From the NCBI GenBank assembly GCA_030762935.1, contig CM060899.1, positions 11,695,001 to 11,759,000 of the forward strand: a DNA stretch of 64,000 nt, in the 5' to 3' direction. Source of the DNA: Hymenopus coronatus. Lineage: Eukaryota; Arthropoda; Insecta; Mantodea; Hymenopodidae. Under the pieces are notes generated by a model, which saw only the letters and a program-made list of their open reading frames with translations, did no database searches and was not told where the DNA came from. Below are positions 46,121-57,719 of the stretch, one piece after another; position 1 is the stretch's first letter; every line of letters begins with the position of its first letter. Made by a program: the position numbers and the translations under genes.

Positions 46121-47459
46121 GTATAAAATTATTTAGATGGTACCAATTGTCATTAATATAGATACATTTTAGTGTGGACTAAACAAAGAAAAATTCTGAA
46201 ATAAAATTATAAAGATAGGACTTAGTATTAATTAGTTCCGTTTATTCACACATTACGTAACAGAACTGTAAAACAATAGCCCATACTGGCATTCTATTTC
46301 CTAGTATAATGTTGGCCATCTTGATGACATGCTTTGAATTTGAAAAAATTTAACGTGGCCGTAATTCCATAACTGTACAATGCACAAAGTGTTCTGAAAG
46401 AGAATATTGCCTTTTGAGGTTGTCCTGCTACAGGGAGGATTAAGGGAATTAAATTATTTCGTTTCCCGAATTATACTGAAAGGTATACAGAACAACACAG
46501 GAATAAAGAATCAGTCATTACCTAACCTGAAAAATGCTGCCGCTTGGTTGTAATAACTTTGTGAAAAGACACTTTAATAACTGTTGCATATTCTCTCACG
46601 CAGAAAAATAATTGACTACAAAATTAACTATTGTGCACACTGTACATATAATTCTTGATGAAACAATGTCAGATTTGAAGCAAAATTTTTATCTTAACCA
46701 TAACCACCAACTTTGCCCCTTTTTCCTGGAGTGTATACTTGACATTCGTTATATAACAAACTAACCATATACTGCATTGCAGACTTATGACTAATTTATT
46801 GTTTACCACAGCCATCTTGTAATTAAATGTGTGTTGGCATTTCAGTACAAGCGTGTATAAATTTACATTCAATGCACAGTATTATTTGCATTTACAATAC
46901 TTTTCTTGCATTAAACAATCAAAATCATATTACGGAATGTTGATGAATGATATATAAACATATATTTGCACAGTTTTCTGTCATTTGTTTCAGGGTAGCC
47001 TAAATGCATTTGACAAAAATGTTTTTAAACAGTCTTTTGTCAATGGTGCTATTAATTGCCAGGATACCAGTACTGCCTGTGTGCCAGAATTTCATCATGA
47101 GAAGTTTTTTTACATGCAGTAAATTTATAATATGAGGTTGCTTTTACACACACTTAAAAACCATCAGTCTGGGCTGTTTTAATTTGGCTGCACACATTTT
47201 GGGTATCAATCTGTAAACCTCAATGGTTCAGAAAGACTACTTTGTGTTGTTTGCTTTGCTTCAGCATGCATTATCTACATTGGAAAAACAAAAATGTAAA
47301 ATAAGTGAGGTGAATTGTTAAGGTATGATCACTTAATTTGTTTCCATAATTTCTTTTGGCAAATAACATTAATGAAACCAAGGGGAAAATGCATTCTACA
47401 CTATTGGCATATAGATACATTAAATGTGGTGGAAATGTTGGTTAAACTCACTTGAATTA
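46121..47459. other. AT-rich stretch with no recognised gene
   Basis: No coding signal or repeat that I can identify. Confidence 0.4.
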
Positions 47460-47576
47460 TTTTTTTTTTTTTTTTTTTTTTTTTCGTTTCAATAGCATTG
47501 TTTCTAATGTAGTATAAGAATCAGCAATTAAATTTAGCTGTATCATGTCATAGACACCATGTCTGCCCAATAATAA

Positions 47577-48415
47577 TCTTGTTATGTAATTAATACCTTA
47601 GGGTGAGTTACTTGGTTATGAATTTTTACAACTTTTTTCCTTTATCATGCAGTGACAAATGTTTGTAATAATGTGGCAAACTAATTAATACTTTTGGGCG
47701 AGTTGTTTGGATTTGAATTTTTTGTTTGTAATAATGTGGCAAATTAATTAATACCATGGGGCGAGTTGCTCGGATTTGAATTTTTATGTTTGTAATAATA
47801 TGGCAAACTAATTAATACCATGGGGCGAGTTGCTCGGATATGAATTTTTGTGTTTGTAATTATGTGGCAAACTAATTAATACTTTTGGGAAAGTTGCTCG
47901 GATATGAATGTTTATGTTTGTAATGTGGCAAACTAATTAATACTTTTGGGTGAGTTGCTCAGATAGGAATTTTTATGTTTGTAATAATGTGGCAAACTAA
48001 TTAATACTTTTGGGCAAGTTGCTCGGATATGAATTTTTATGTTTGTACTAATGTGGCAAGCTAATTAATACCATGGGGCGAGTTGCTCGGATATGAATTT
48101 TTATGTTTGTAATAATTTGGCAAGCTAATTAATACCTTTGGGCGAGTTGCTAGTATATGAATTTTTTTGTTTGTAATAATGTGGCAAACTAATTATTACT
48201 TTTGTGCGAGTTGCTAGGATATGAATTTTTTTTGTTTGTAATAATGTGGCAAACTAATTATTACTTTTGGGCGAGTAGCTTGGAAATGAATTGTTGTAAG
48301 GTTTGCTTTATCAGTCAGTGACAAATGTTTGTAACAATCTGGCTAGCTAAATATTACCTTGGGGTGAGTTGCTTGGAAATGATTTGTTACAAAGTTTGCT
48401 TTATCATGCAGTGAC
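47577..48415. repeat. 64-bp minisatellite, about 13 units
   Basis: GTTTGTAATAATGTGG starts at 47724, 47788, 47852 and 47916, a 64-base step, with one unit 3 bases short. Each unit has CAAACTAATTAATAC, a GGGCGAGTTGCT block and GGATATGAATTTTT. Outer units (47577-47720, 48240-48415) are more diverged. A 24-base T run lies just upstream (47461-47484). Confidence 0.95.
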
Positions 48416-48429
48416 ACATGTTTTGTAAC

Positions 48430-50833
48430 TTTTTTTTTTTCATGTCTAAATACGTCTGTAGCAATGATAAAGAATGTCACAGCCTTTGGTTTATTCTCAT
48501 AACAATATTGCTGAAAATGCATAAATTCCATTTCTACCTGTTTTGTGCTTTTATCATTATGCAACAGATGTGGCACAAATAGGAATACATGAATAAGGAA
48601 CTTCAAAAATAGTATGTGGTTTTTGGAACTGAAAATGGAAAACTTATACATGTGTTAATAAACTCACATAATAGTCAATAATATTAGATTTGCATATCCT
48701 TGTATTATTACGTGTATTGTTACTTTCATTTTAAATATTACAGTGTCAGCAGCAGGTACGATTTAAAAGTCGAGTGTTACATCTTCCTTCTTAATATATG
48801 CGTATATATAAACTTGATTCTTGTCATTTTTAAAAACAAAAGTCCAGGATGCATAAAATTTTTAGCCATCTTCAAAATAGCCAAACAAAATGCAAAATTT
48901 GCACTAACTAGGTCAAACTTGTGTATCAATGACATAAATATGACAATCTGAAATAAACTACTTAAAGAATCCTTTGGTATATCTATGAATATATCACAGT
49001 AAAATTAGTAACTGTCCTATGCAGAACATCTGTGTGATTTAAGTTTGTAAACACTGCACAATTTTAAGTAATTGTTTATAAATGTAAAACAAGGAATTGT
49101 TGCTTTTACTTTACAGCTATTATAGATGCAAATTAATTGGTAGTATGGAATTAAACATTTTCATAATCGAGGAGTTTCTACTCCATTTTTGCCCTGATAT
49201 TATGAGCAGAAATTATTCTTTGATTAATTAATTTAACACAATCCTTTATATGTATTCTGAGATGAAACTGCACAAATTATACGCACAGCTATTCTTGCAT
49301 ATGGCTTCCAAACATAATTATAACATAATTGAAAATAAATTATTACAATGATGTCAGCTCAGTGCTTCAATAGCCAAGGCTTTTGTGACTCATAGTTATT
49401 ACCTTAATGTTCAACTCCTGTATTATTGTGTGGAATGGACATTTTTCTCTTTTACTTGCAGTTGCAATCATCCAATTCATATAAAGATAATATATGTATG
49501 AAGGGAAGATATAGGCACTGATATTTTAGTGTGGTTTGTTTGCCATTCCTATTGAATAATAATCTTCAGTTTTGTAATGTTACAAACTATAGAGTCATAT
49601 CAGCTTTATTTTATGCCAGAATTTGTTCCACAGGAGTTATGTGCATTGAAATGAAACTGTTGCAGTTGAAAATCCTTAAATGCAATTGCAAATCCCTCAC
49701 TCTTGGCATAAATGAAATGTGCAGTATTCTCACTTTGAGAGTGTAATCGTTCCCCCAGTTGCTTATATGGCACACACTCAGTCGAGTCCTGCAGCCTGAG
49801 AAATATATGCTAAGCAAAGAGCTGAAGTAGCATATAGGCCATTGCTTAAACTGTTACCAATATAAATTGGGATATGTACTCAAAAAGATGCTTCACTTGA
49901 CTAACAGAATACAAAATTTGTCATACAACAATATATATTAGAGTTTTAAATTTTGTTTCTAAAACTACATGTTTTCTTTGTCAGTGTTGATTGCTATGCA
50001 AGACATTTGGTCTCAGAAACTGAAGAGTCTAGTATTCCTTGTGTTGTAAAGACAAGTAGATTTTAAACAAATGGTGCATTTTACTACTTTCTTATATTCA
50101 TTGTGCAGTATATGTTATTCTAATTGTAATAATTTGTTTTTTCTGTATTTGTGAAAGATACACATTTTAACCAAAGTTATTACAAGAATGCAAAATAGTA
50201 TGATTGATAAAAGTTATGCCACTGCTGACATTGCCTCGTGTACAAATGTTAAAGGTGCTGCTAAAACGTTAATAATACAGGAGAGAGTTTCAAATTTGAG
50301 GTCCCTCTCTGAGTAATCTTATGCAAAAAATGTATATGTGTATACATTGAAATATAGCTTCTGCTATTCAGAACTTAATTCATTAATGCAAACATTAACA
50401 TAACACTTTTGTTTTCTTCATGAAACAGGTAGTGCTGTTTTTTTGTACATAGTTGTTATCCTTTCTTCATTTAGAATTTTTATGTGTGCATCTATGCTGT
50501 TTTTACACTAGTTTTCAATGGAATTTTTCAATATTATTATTAACTTGCTATGTACAAAAAAATTGCATTACATTTAACCTTGTTGGCACCCCTTCCAGTT
50601 TTCCTCCACTTACAGAATGCATTAATTCAATGTGAAATTATAATTGATGTGCTCATATATCAAACAGGATTTTAATTCTACTCAATGAAAGGATGAAACA
50701 TGAATTTCTGCACAATCCCAATTTCATATAAATACTGTGCTTCTCATCTGATTATATAAAAAAGAATTAATTTGTTGTATACAGCAGAAAAAAGTTAAGT
50801 TAAACGTGGATTTCTTGCTGATAATTTTTTTTT
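48430..50833. other. AT-rich, non-repetitive-looking stretch
   Basis: No convincing gene. Several 60-100 codon ORFs exist but show no family features. On the plus strand a T-rich TTTTTTTTTCAG at about 50827-50838 is an acceptor-like site with no identified partner. Confidence 0.4.
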
Positions 50834-51151
50834 TCAGGAATTAGCTACCGAACTTCTTTCTAAGTCACATCTCGGACACAATGAATAATTTACCGCACTT
50901 TTCAATTTCTCACACAGAAATGTTAAATCGGCTATTTGGAAATGTTTGGTAACAATCCATTGGTGCGTGAGATGGTACTTCGAAAGAACTTCGGTAGATA
51001 ATTCCTGCGTTGAATACGCGAGGGAAGGGAGGGTACAGAATCGTACGCTGGGGTCGATATAGAAGTTGGTTATATTATCGACGCTATGCTCTAACAACAG
51101 CAGTGCCAAAGGTTTTAAAAAGTGCCCTATTCGACCCCTTACCCCCACCAC
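50834..51151 (-). CDS. Unidentified 105-codon ORF
   Basis: Runs from MVGVRGRIGHFLKPLALLLL to CPRCDLERSSVANS and stop. It is in a non-repetitive segment with more CpG and higher GC than its surroundings. It contains a short hydrophobic stretch (LALLLLEHS) and one CPRC pair, but no domain that I recognise. In another frame just upstream, ATGTCGCCTCCGTGG followed by GGGGTAAGG could be a tiny first exon with donor. It may be a host exon or chance. Confidence 0.25.
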   Translation of the reverse strand: MVGVRGRIGHFLKPLALLLLEHSVDNITNFYIDPSVRFCTLPSLAYSTQELSTEVLSKYHLTHQWIVTKHFQIADLTFLCEKLKSAVNYSLCPRCDLERSSVANS

Positions 51152-51174
51152 GGAGGCGACATTCTAGTAATATA

Positions 51175-51460
51175 TGCTTCTAACGTTTCGTCTGGATTAA
51201 CCTCACTGAGTAGGTAGATCCGACTACAAAAATTTCATTTAAACCGTAAATGGAAGCATACATTCTTAACTGCTTTTTATTACTCATTTACAGGCTTTAG
51301 TACTCCCCTTATCATTACATTTACGCGTAAATGAACAAAACCGAGATATTATAATACCTAACTATAGTCATGTTCCCATAAATAAAGCGGGACAATGAAA
51401 CTCTTTACGGTTTTTTGTATTTTTACACCGTATTTGATTATTATACAATCACACTCGATA
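51175..51460 (+). repeat. Unclassified ~350-bp dispersed repeat, copy 1
   Basis: Shares TCTGGATTAACCTCA, ACAGGCTTTAGTA, GAACAAAACCGAGA and ACACCGTATTTGATTATTAT with copies at 60430-60800 and 63370-63760, in the same orientation. It has no coding capacity. It lies immediately left of foldback arms here and at 60.4 kb. Confidence 0.7.
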
Positions 51461-51464
51461 AAAA

Positions 51465-52870
51465 CAATGCTTACACATAGGTTAAAGTGATAGTCAAAAG
51501 CTGGTTGCTATGTAATTGAAGTTCCTTTGTTTTGTAAGGACAAGAGTTGACAAATGCTTGTATGAGAATAGCATAAGTTTTTAGAACCTTAAACCACTAA
51601 CAAGGAAAATCTAAAAAAAGATTCGCTGCATAATAAAAAACGCATTTAACATAAATTGTGTGTTTTAACAAGCTCCACATTTTCTGTTCAGTAAGTTTTT
51701 GTCCGTCTCTTACGGTTTGCCAGTTATATCAAATTCCGTAAAATTCATCCAGAATATAATAGTCTTCAGAGGCTATTCCCAGAAAATTCAAGATATACAT
51801 TTTATTTGGCATATCAATATTTTTAATGTAAGGAATTTCAATCAAAATCGTTATAGCCATTTTTGAGAAAATCAAAAATTTCGAAAATTTTTCCATGTAA
51901 ATTGGGAGGCTTTTCATTAAAATTTTAGTGTCGCGTCTTTGAAAGAAACCAAACTTAAATACCAAGTTTGGTGTTCAACGGACTTTCCGTTTTCGAGCTA
52001 TGCTGTCCACAAACACACACGCATCTTTTTCCAAAAATGCTTTCTTGGATTCAGGGGGATCCAAAACACATATTTCCGGTGAAATTTCGGAATCGAAATA
52101 CTCTATGTACAAAATACGCTTTGAAAAAGTAACTATCAAAAAAATGCACTTTTGTCTGCAGGTGTGTGTGTGTGTTTGTGTTTGAGGATGGCTGTGGGCA
52201 GCATAGCTCAAAAACAAAAGGACCGTTAAATACCAAACTTGGAATTTAAATTTGGTATCTTCCAAGGTTGCGACCCAAAGATTTTCAAGAAAATCCTCCA
52301 CCCCAAATTACCCTTCACATGGAACTTTTTTGCGAAAATTTTGATTTTCTCAAAAATGGTTCTAACCATTTTGATTAAAGTCTCTTATATTTAAGATATT
52401 TACATACCAATTAAAATGTATATCTGGAATTTTCTGGGGACTACCTCTAAAGACCTCTTTATTCTGGATAACTTTTATTGAATTTTGCATAACTGGTAAA
52501 CCACAAAAGATAGACAAAAACTTACCTCACCAAAATGTAGATCATGATAAAACGCACAATTAATGTCATAAGCAATTTTTTGTCGTTGATCGCTTTTTAT
52601 ATACTCCTTTTTTTTTCTTCTTTTTTTTTTTTTGTGTGTGTTTCAGCTTTAAATACTTATACTTTTCTCATTCTGGAATTTTTCAACTCCAGTTCATACA
52701 ACCAAAGGAACTTCAGTCACGTAGCAACCAGCTTTTGACTATCACTGTAACCAATGGTACTCCTTTATTCACTCTTATTTAGAAGGACAATAATTTGTTT
52801 CAGAGATGTAAAGAGAGTCATGTGAATGGAACTTATCAGAGATACCCTGAAACTGGGACTGGTTCTGTAG
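51465..52870. mobile_element. Foldback element, both arms
   Basis: Left arm about 51465-52135 and right arm about 52190-52870 are inverted copies. For example, GTGATAGTCAAAAGCTGGTT (51488) pairs with its complement at 52725-52745, and the AACTTAAATACCAAGTTTGG block (51953) pairs with that at about 52235. The loop region carries a GT tract (52161-52181). The right tip has the GAGTCATGTGAATGGAAC sequence, while the left tip is truncated. No transposase is present. Confidence 0.8.
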
Positions 52871-53699
52871 TATTATCTGAAATACGAATGCTAGTTTTAA
52901 ACCGAATGTTTAGAAGAAATTGAATGAATGTTCATTTTCATTTGTTTCCTGTAACTCGACAGATTAAGTTAGAATAAACATAAATAAAGAGAACAACAAT
53001 AAAAGAAACAAATGAGCAAGTTCCGACATCCCATCTAGCTTTGTGCGAAATAAGGAACAAAAAAAATGGTTGACGTTTTGGCAAGATTCGAACCCGAATC
53101 GAGCATTTCGGATCTCATAGTAACACCGCGCGTTAATTATGCACGTTACCATCAACTGTCAACTTTAGTCTATAAGGGTGACAAGTCTTGGGAACGACAT
53201 TCCAGGTTAGCATGTGCTCTGCGGGTTGCATAAAACCAGAGAATAAGGGGCAGGGAATCACCTTGTATAATCTCCTGTTAATATAACAATGAAAATGACG
53301 AGTATTATACTAAATCTTACATCATATTTTATTAACATGCATTATTATGCAAGTGGTCAATTATAACAATTTATCATCAGTCCAAAAATTATAATATTAA
53401 TAGATTAAAAAAATCAATCTGTAATTTTGAATGTAAGGTTCCCAACAAGACGCCTCCAGAGTAAGATATATTTTAACCAACGTTTCTTTTGCTGAACTTT
53501 GAATAAACCATTTTATTTTGGAATGGAATTGTCGGGTTTTAAAGGAATTAATAAGTTGAAACGTTCCATTAACACTTAGCAAGGAAACACGCGATGATTG
53601 CATCAAATTAAAATGAAATACGTTCGTGCTGAAATACTGTCTTAAAGTAATAATATGTTAATCTGTGTTTATTCAAATGAAGTGTTTTTCTGTCATGCA
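52871..53699. other. Non-coding stretch with a tRNA-like scrap
   Basis: At 53074-53160 the minus strand carries a box B-like CGGGTTCGAATC and a possible head, suggesting another SINE or tRNA relic that I cannot assign. Confidence 0.35.
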
Positions 53700-53870
53700 G
53701 AACGATTGCTTGTGCAGTGCCGGGTTTGATTACCAGCTGGGGCAGGGAATTTGTCTTTAACCAGAACCATTTCCTATCCCCACAGAGTCTGAGTCCACGT
53801 GTGTTTACTTGCTTATAATAGTTTAAACTGGGGAAGAAAAATCCTACAGTCTAGCGAGAAAAACACTAGC
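53700..53870 (+). mobile_element. tRNA-derived SINE family 4, copy 1
   Basis: Carries GGGTTTGATTACCAGCTGGG (box B region), TTAACCAGAACCATTTCC, AGAGTCTGAGT and a TAAACTGGGGAAGAAAAA tail. Matches 55525-55690. Confidence 0.65.
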
Positions 53871-53949
53871 AGTTGTTTCTCAGGTCAAAGCCACCATATA
53901 ACAATACAAGTTAAAGGGGTCTAAAAAACGGAAAACAAACAAACAAATT

Positions 53950-54160
53950 CTGAGGTGTTCCTTTCACATGTCTTTTTCTACCTGTTCTGCAAACAAACTT
54001 TTCTTACAAAACATTACTCTTTAATTACTTCATGCTAATCGAGATAAATATTAGCAGAATGGTCTTATTACTTAGCTCCTTGTGGGTAGGAGAGAAACAA
54101 GGGAATATATTAGGCTAAAGCGATAGTCAAATGTTTTAAAAGCTTGTTCAATAGTTTTTT
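53950..54160 (+). mobile_element. Foldback family, outer arm fragment
   Basis: Outer-tip part only: GTGTTCCTTTCACATG, CTAATCGAGATAAATATTAG, AGGCTAAAGCGATAGTCAAA. It is preceded by a ~100-base segment (53845-53950, CTACAGTCTAGCGAGAAA) that also precedes the copy at 56960. Confidence 0.6.
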
Positions 54161-54319
54161 TTTTTTTTTGTGAAAATATAGAAGGCACTTCAAGTTTCAA
54201 TTATATTTTCCGTTTTCCAAAGCAACTGTTCATGAAACATGCTGTGGTCCTAAAATATCTACTAAAGAGTGAATATTTTCTGTACAGCTATCACAAATAA
54301 CGTTTATATACGTCGTTTT

Positions 54320-54515
54320 ATTTATAGTGTTTATGCCCGCTTTTACTCCACATGGCACCGCAGGCGGTGACACTGGTGATACATGGAATAAAGGTGGAGT
54401 ACCGATGGCGGGGAAAACCGTGGGAAACTCGTCCCTGCACCACTTTGTCCACCACAAATGTTACATGTGGTTGCCTTGGTGAGAGGCGGGTGGTCTGACC
54501 CTCGCGGCCCTAAAT
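54320..54515 (-). mobile_element. tRNA-derived SINE family 3, copy 2
   Basis: Shares GCTTTTACT, CATGGCACCGCAGG, GTGACACTGGTG, ACATGGAAT, and TCCACCACAAAT with 44355-44640. The head at the right end is partly deleted. Confidence 0.65.
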
Positions 54516-54639
54516 ACGTCGTTATCCAGATGATTGCAATTATTAAATAACATCCTGGCATACCAGCAGGAATTTAAATATACCTGATGGAGACAATAGT
54601 CGTTTGAAACATGCTAATTATTACAAAGGGTTTCATTTA

Positions 54640-54800
54640 TGCAATACTCAGCGTCCCATTTTATATGGGCGTGAAAGATGCTTAATTTTGCTCAGAGGCC
54701 TCTTGACGTTCCTTTACTAGATACACTAGCACTAGATTTGTGAGCTCGAAAATAATTAAACCCGAGACCTTGGGAATCAGAGACAAGCATACTAATTTCG
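54640..54800 (-). mobile_element. tRNA-derived SINE family 2, diverged copy
   Basis: Contains CTCAGCGTCCCATTT, GGGCGTGAAAGATGC, TTAATTTTGCTCAGAGGCC and TACTAGATACACTAGCACTAG. The last block is shared with 62855-63025, so these two belong to one subfamily. Confidence 0.65.
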
Positions 54801-55524
54801 TAATACGAATACAAACACATTTTTCTACGTTACACAAACACGAAATACTACATTTCTAGAAAGGTTATTTTGTGAACCATGTGTTCGTATTTCCAGAATT
54901 TTTCCAAATATTATCTGAACAGAATATTGCAAAAATATTCCGTATTAATATTAAATTAAACGTAACTTTAGAAGAAGCATTCATAGACAAATAATCAAAT
55001 GACTATATTATATTTCTAAACAATTTGTATTCAATTTATTTGAGAAACAATTTGAATGAAATGAATAACTCATGTTGCAACATCAGTTACCCTACAATAG
55101 TGAGGGAGTATTCGAATGCAAAATGTTGATGTATTCGATTCTTGGAAGTTCTCGAGATGTTCTCGAATTCTGAATGTTGTATTCGAATCCTGCTCTCGGG
55201 TCTCGGATATGTGCAGGTGCACCGAGAGTCGACATTTCATATCTGATTGGTGATTTTACTTAAAGGTCATTCTAGCGCTTGGATCGTGTAGGGGAAGAGC
55301 GGGGTGAGGGGTGAGCACGCTGATAATCACCTGGCCAGAATAGAATATGAGAATATGCTATCAAGTAAAGCTATGAACTTCTTATCGTCCCCAAGCTAAC
55401 CAATGATTCCAATACATATGCTCGATCATAATATTTTAATTTTATTTCGTGTTATAACGGAATGTGCGATCCGGTTAGGGCAACGAATAAACAATATTAG
55501 AAATTGGAACTAAACAATTGCATA
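54801..55524. other. Non-coding stretch with ATTCGAAT-rich palindromic segment
   Basis: About 55095-55210 has repeated ATTCGAA and TTCTCGA units, resembling sequence that flanks the hAT element at 57500-57720 and 60210-60330. It is possibly the remains of another DNA transposon with a GATGGGCAG-type end (seen at 60272 on the minus strand). Confidence 0.35.
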
Positions 55525-55690
55525 CTGTCTTCTCAACCCAGAGGTTCTGGGTTTGATTCCCAGCTGGGGCAGGAATTTTTCTCTAACCAGAATCATTCCC
55601 TATCCCTAACAGAGTCGGAAGTATGCATGTGGGAGTGAATGTGTGTGCATTTTTATAGCATTTTAAAACTGAGAAATAAAAAAGTGTTCT
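55525..55690 (+). mobile_element. tRNA-derived SINE family 4, copy 2
   Basis: GGGTTTGATTCCCAGCTGGG, CTAACCAGAATCATTCCC, AGAGTCGGAAG, and tail TTTTAAAACTGAGAAATAAA, parallel to 53700-53870. Confidence 0.65.
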
Positions 55691-56870
55691 ATTCTCAGAC
55701 TTTCTCTAGCTGTTCCATACACAAAACTATTCTTTCAAAAGATTATTCATCTTTTGCATTATGGTAATCGAGAAAAACATTAGCAGAAATGGTCCTATTA
55801 CTCGCTTACTTGTAAGAAGAAGGGAAACAAGGGAATACGCTAGGCTAAAGTAATAATAAAAAAATTAATAGCTGGTCGTTATGTGAACGAATGACGCTTT
55901 TCGCTTTGGATGGTCCAGTTTGAGAAAAGTTAGGTATTTTAAAACTGAAACCAATAACAAGGAATATCTTGAAAATGGTCAACTTAAGTTTTTAATCAGA
56001 TCTACATATTTATAGTAAAGTTTTTGTCCATCTCTTACCGTTTAACCGTTGTGCAAAATTCTGTAAAACTCATGCAGAATAAAGAGCTCTTCAGAGGCTA
56101 ATCCCAAAAATTCAAAATATTACTACATTTTATCTGTCATGTAAATATATTTAATACACGATATTTTAATCAAAATCGTTAGAGCCATTTTTGAGAAAAT
56201 CATTATTTTCGAAAACTGTTTCATGTAAAGGATAGCTGGGGTTGGAGGATTTTCTTGAAAATGTTTCGTGTCGCATTCTTGGAAGATACTAAACTCAAAT
56301 ACCGAGTTTGGTATTTTACGGTCTTTTCGTTTTTGAGCTACACTGTCACCCCCCCATAGAAACACGAGCGCGGACCTTCTTCTAAAAATGATATTTTTCG
56401 ACTCAGGGGACAGCAAAGCATATATTTCCGGTAAAATCTCGATATCGAATTTTTGGGTGGAATACAATACCTTCGCTAGCTACTATGTACATTGTTATGT
56501 GCATACGGCTAGAGAAAGTAAAATGCTTTTTGGACTCAGGGGACCTCAAAACGTATATTTTTGGGTGGAATACAATACCTTCGCTAGCTACTATCTACAT
56601 TGTTATGTGCATACGGCTAGAGAAAGTAAAATGCTTTTTGGACTCAGGGGACCTCAAAACGTATATTTTGGGTGGAATACAATACCTTCGCTAGCTACTA
56701 TGTACATTGTTATGTGCATACGGCTAGAGAAAGTAAAAGTGCTTTTTGAACTCAGGGGACCTCAAAAATATACTTCCGGTGAAATCTTGGTATCGAATTT
56801 TTGGGTGGAATACAACACCTTCAGTATACACTATGTATGTACATAGCACGTGTAGAGAAAGTAAAAACAA
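55691..56870 (+). mobile_element. Foldback family, single arm with internal amplification
   Basis: A full arm in the plus orientation, from the outer tip (GTGTTCTATTCTCAGACTTT) through CTTACCGTTTAACCG and GAGCCATTTTTGAGAAAATC, to the inner tip TGTAGAGAAAGTAAAAAC (56849). No inverted partner follows. The inner tip is amplified (see 56455-56802). Confidence 0.7.
56455..56802 (+). repeat. Three-fold tandem amplification of the foldback inner tip
   Basis: GGGTGGAATACAATACC starts at 56455, 56563 and 56670 (108- and 107-base steps). A fourth, complete version starts at 56803 after 133 bases. The extra units lack the ~26 bases with CCGGTGAAATC present in the first and last. Units are nearly identical, so the amplification is recent. 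Confidence 0.85.
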
Positions 56871-56959
56871 TAAGAAAGCCTACAGTCCAGCGAGAAAGAC
56901 ACCGGCAGTTGTTTTACCAGTCAAGGCCCTGATGTAACCATACAAATTAAAACCCAAAC

Positions 56960-57310
56960 AAAGGAGCACAAATTCTGATGTGTTTCTTTCACATGACTTT
57001 CTCTACCTGCAAACAAACTTTTCTTAAAAAACATTACTCTTTAATTACTTCGTACTAGTCCGGATAAATTTTAGCACATATGTCTTATTACGTATTTCCT
57101 TGTAGGTAGAAGGGAAATAAGGGATGATACTAGGCTAAAGCCATAGTCAAATATTTTAAAAGCTCTCGCTATGCGATTGACTTTAAAATTCGATTATCTT
57201 TGCATGGCTATGAGTAAAACAAAATAAACACGGATGGCGACTACCTGTTTGAGAAAACTATTAGTTAAATTTTAAACCTATAGCAAGGAATATCTTGGGA
57301 ATAGTTAATT
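56960..57310 (+). mobile_element. Foldback family, outer arm fragment
   Basis: GTGTTTCTTTCACATGACTT, AGAAGGGAAATAAGGGATG, CTAGGCTAAAGCCATAGTC, ATAGCAAGGAATATCTTG. It ends next to an AAAT simple repeat (57315-57338). Confidence 0.6.
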
Positions 57311-57338
57311 GTACTAAAAATAAATAAATAAATAAAAA

Positions 57339-57711
57339 AGATTTGTATTCAATATAATGTAAGAAACGGTTATGAATGAAAGTGCATAACGCTTAAGCCA
57401 CGATAATCTTGAGCAGAAACATCAACATTTTGAGAGTAACATGTCAATTTTTGTCCATCATTTAAATTACATGCCTTTTTCGAGATCAACCATGGCGAGA
57501 ACTGCGAGCTTCACTCGAGTTGCGATAGCGCAGCATCCGAGAACTTGCTAAAGAATGCAAGCTGATTTCGATTAGCGCAAGGTTTGTAGTATTCGAGAAC
57601 TGAGAACGTCTCTCAAGCGACGATAATGTAGCATCCGAGAGCTTGCTTATGATTTCGAAACCATTGTGATTACAGTATTCAAGACATTGTTCTCAGATGA
57701 AGGTTTCGATT
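57339..57711. other. Non-coding flank of the hAT element
   Basis: Contains two related segments with GCATCCGAGA(A/G)CTTGCT (57531, 57632) and several TTCGA motifs. It is probably an older DNA-transposon remnant into which the hAT element jumped. Confidence 0.4.
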
Positions 57712-57719
57712 CTCTAGAG

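Noticed and set aside
50827..50890. Terminal exon on the plus strand after a T-rich acceptor
   Set aside because: Only ~16 codons before a stop and no upstream partner exon recognised.
56388..56846. Plus-strand ORF of 152 codons with internal repeats
   Set aside because: Created by the tandem amplification of a foldback tip whose unit lengths happen to keep a frame open.
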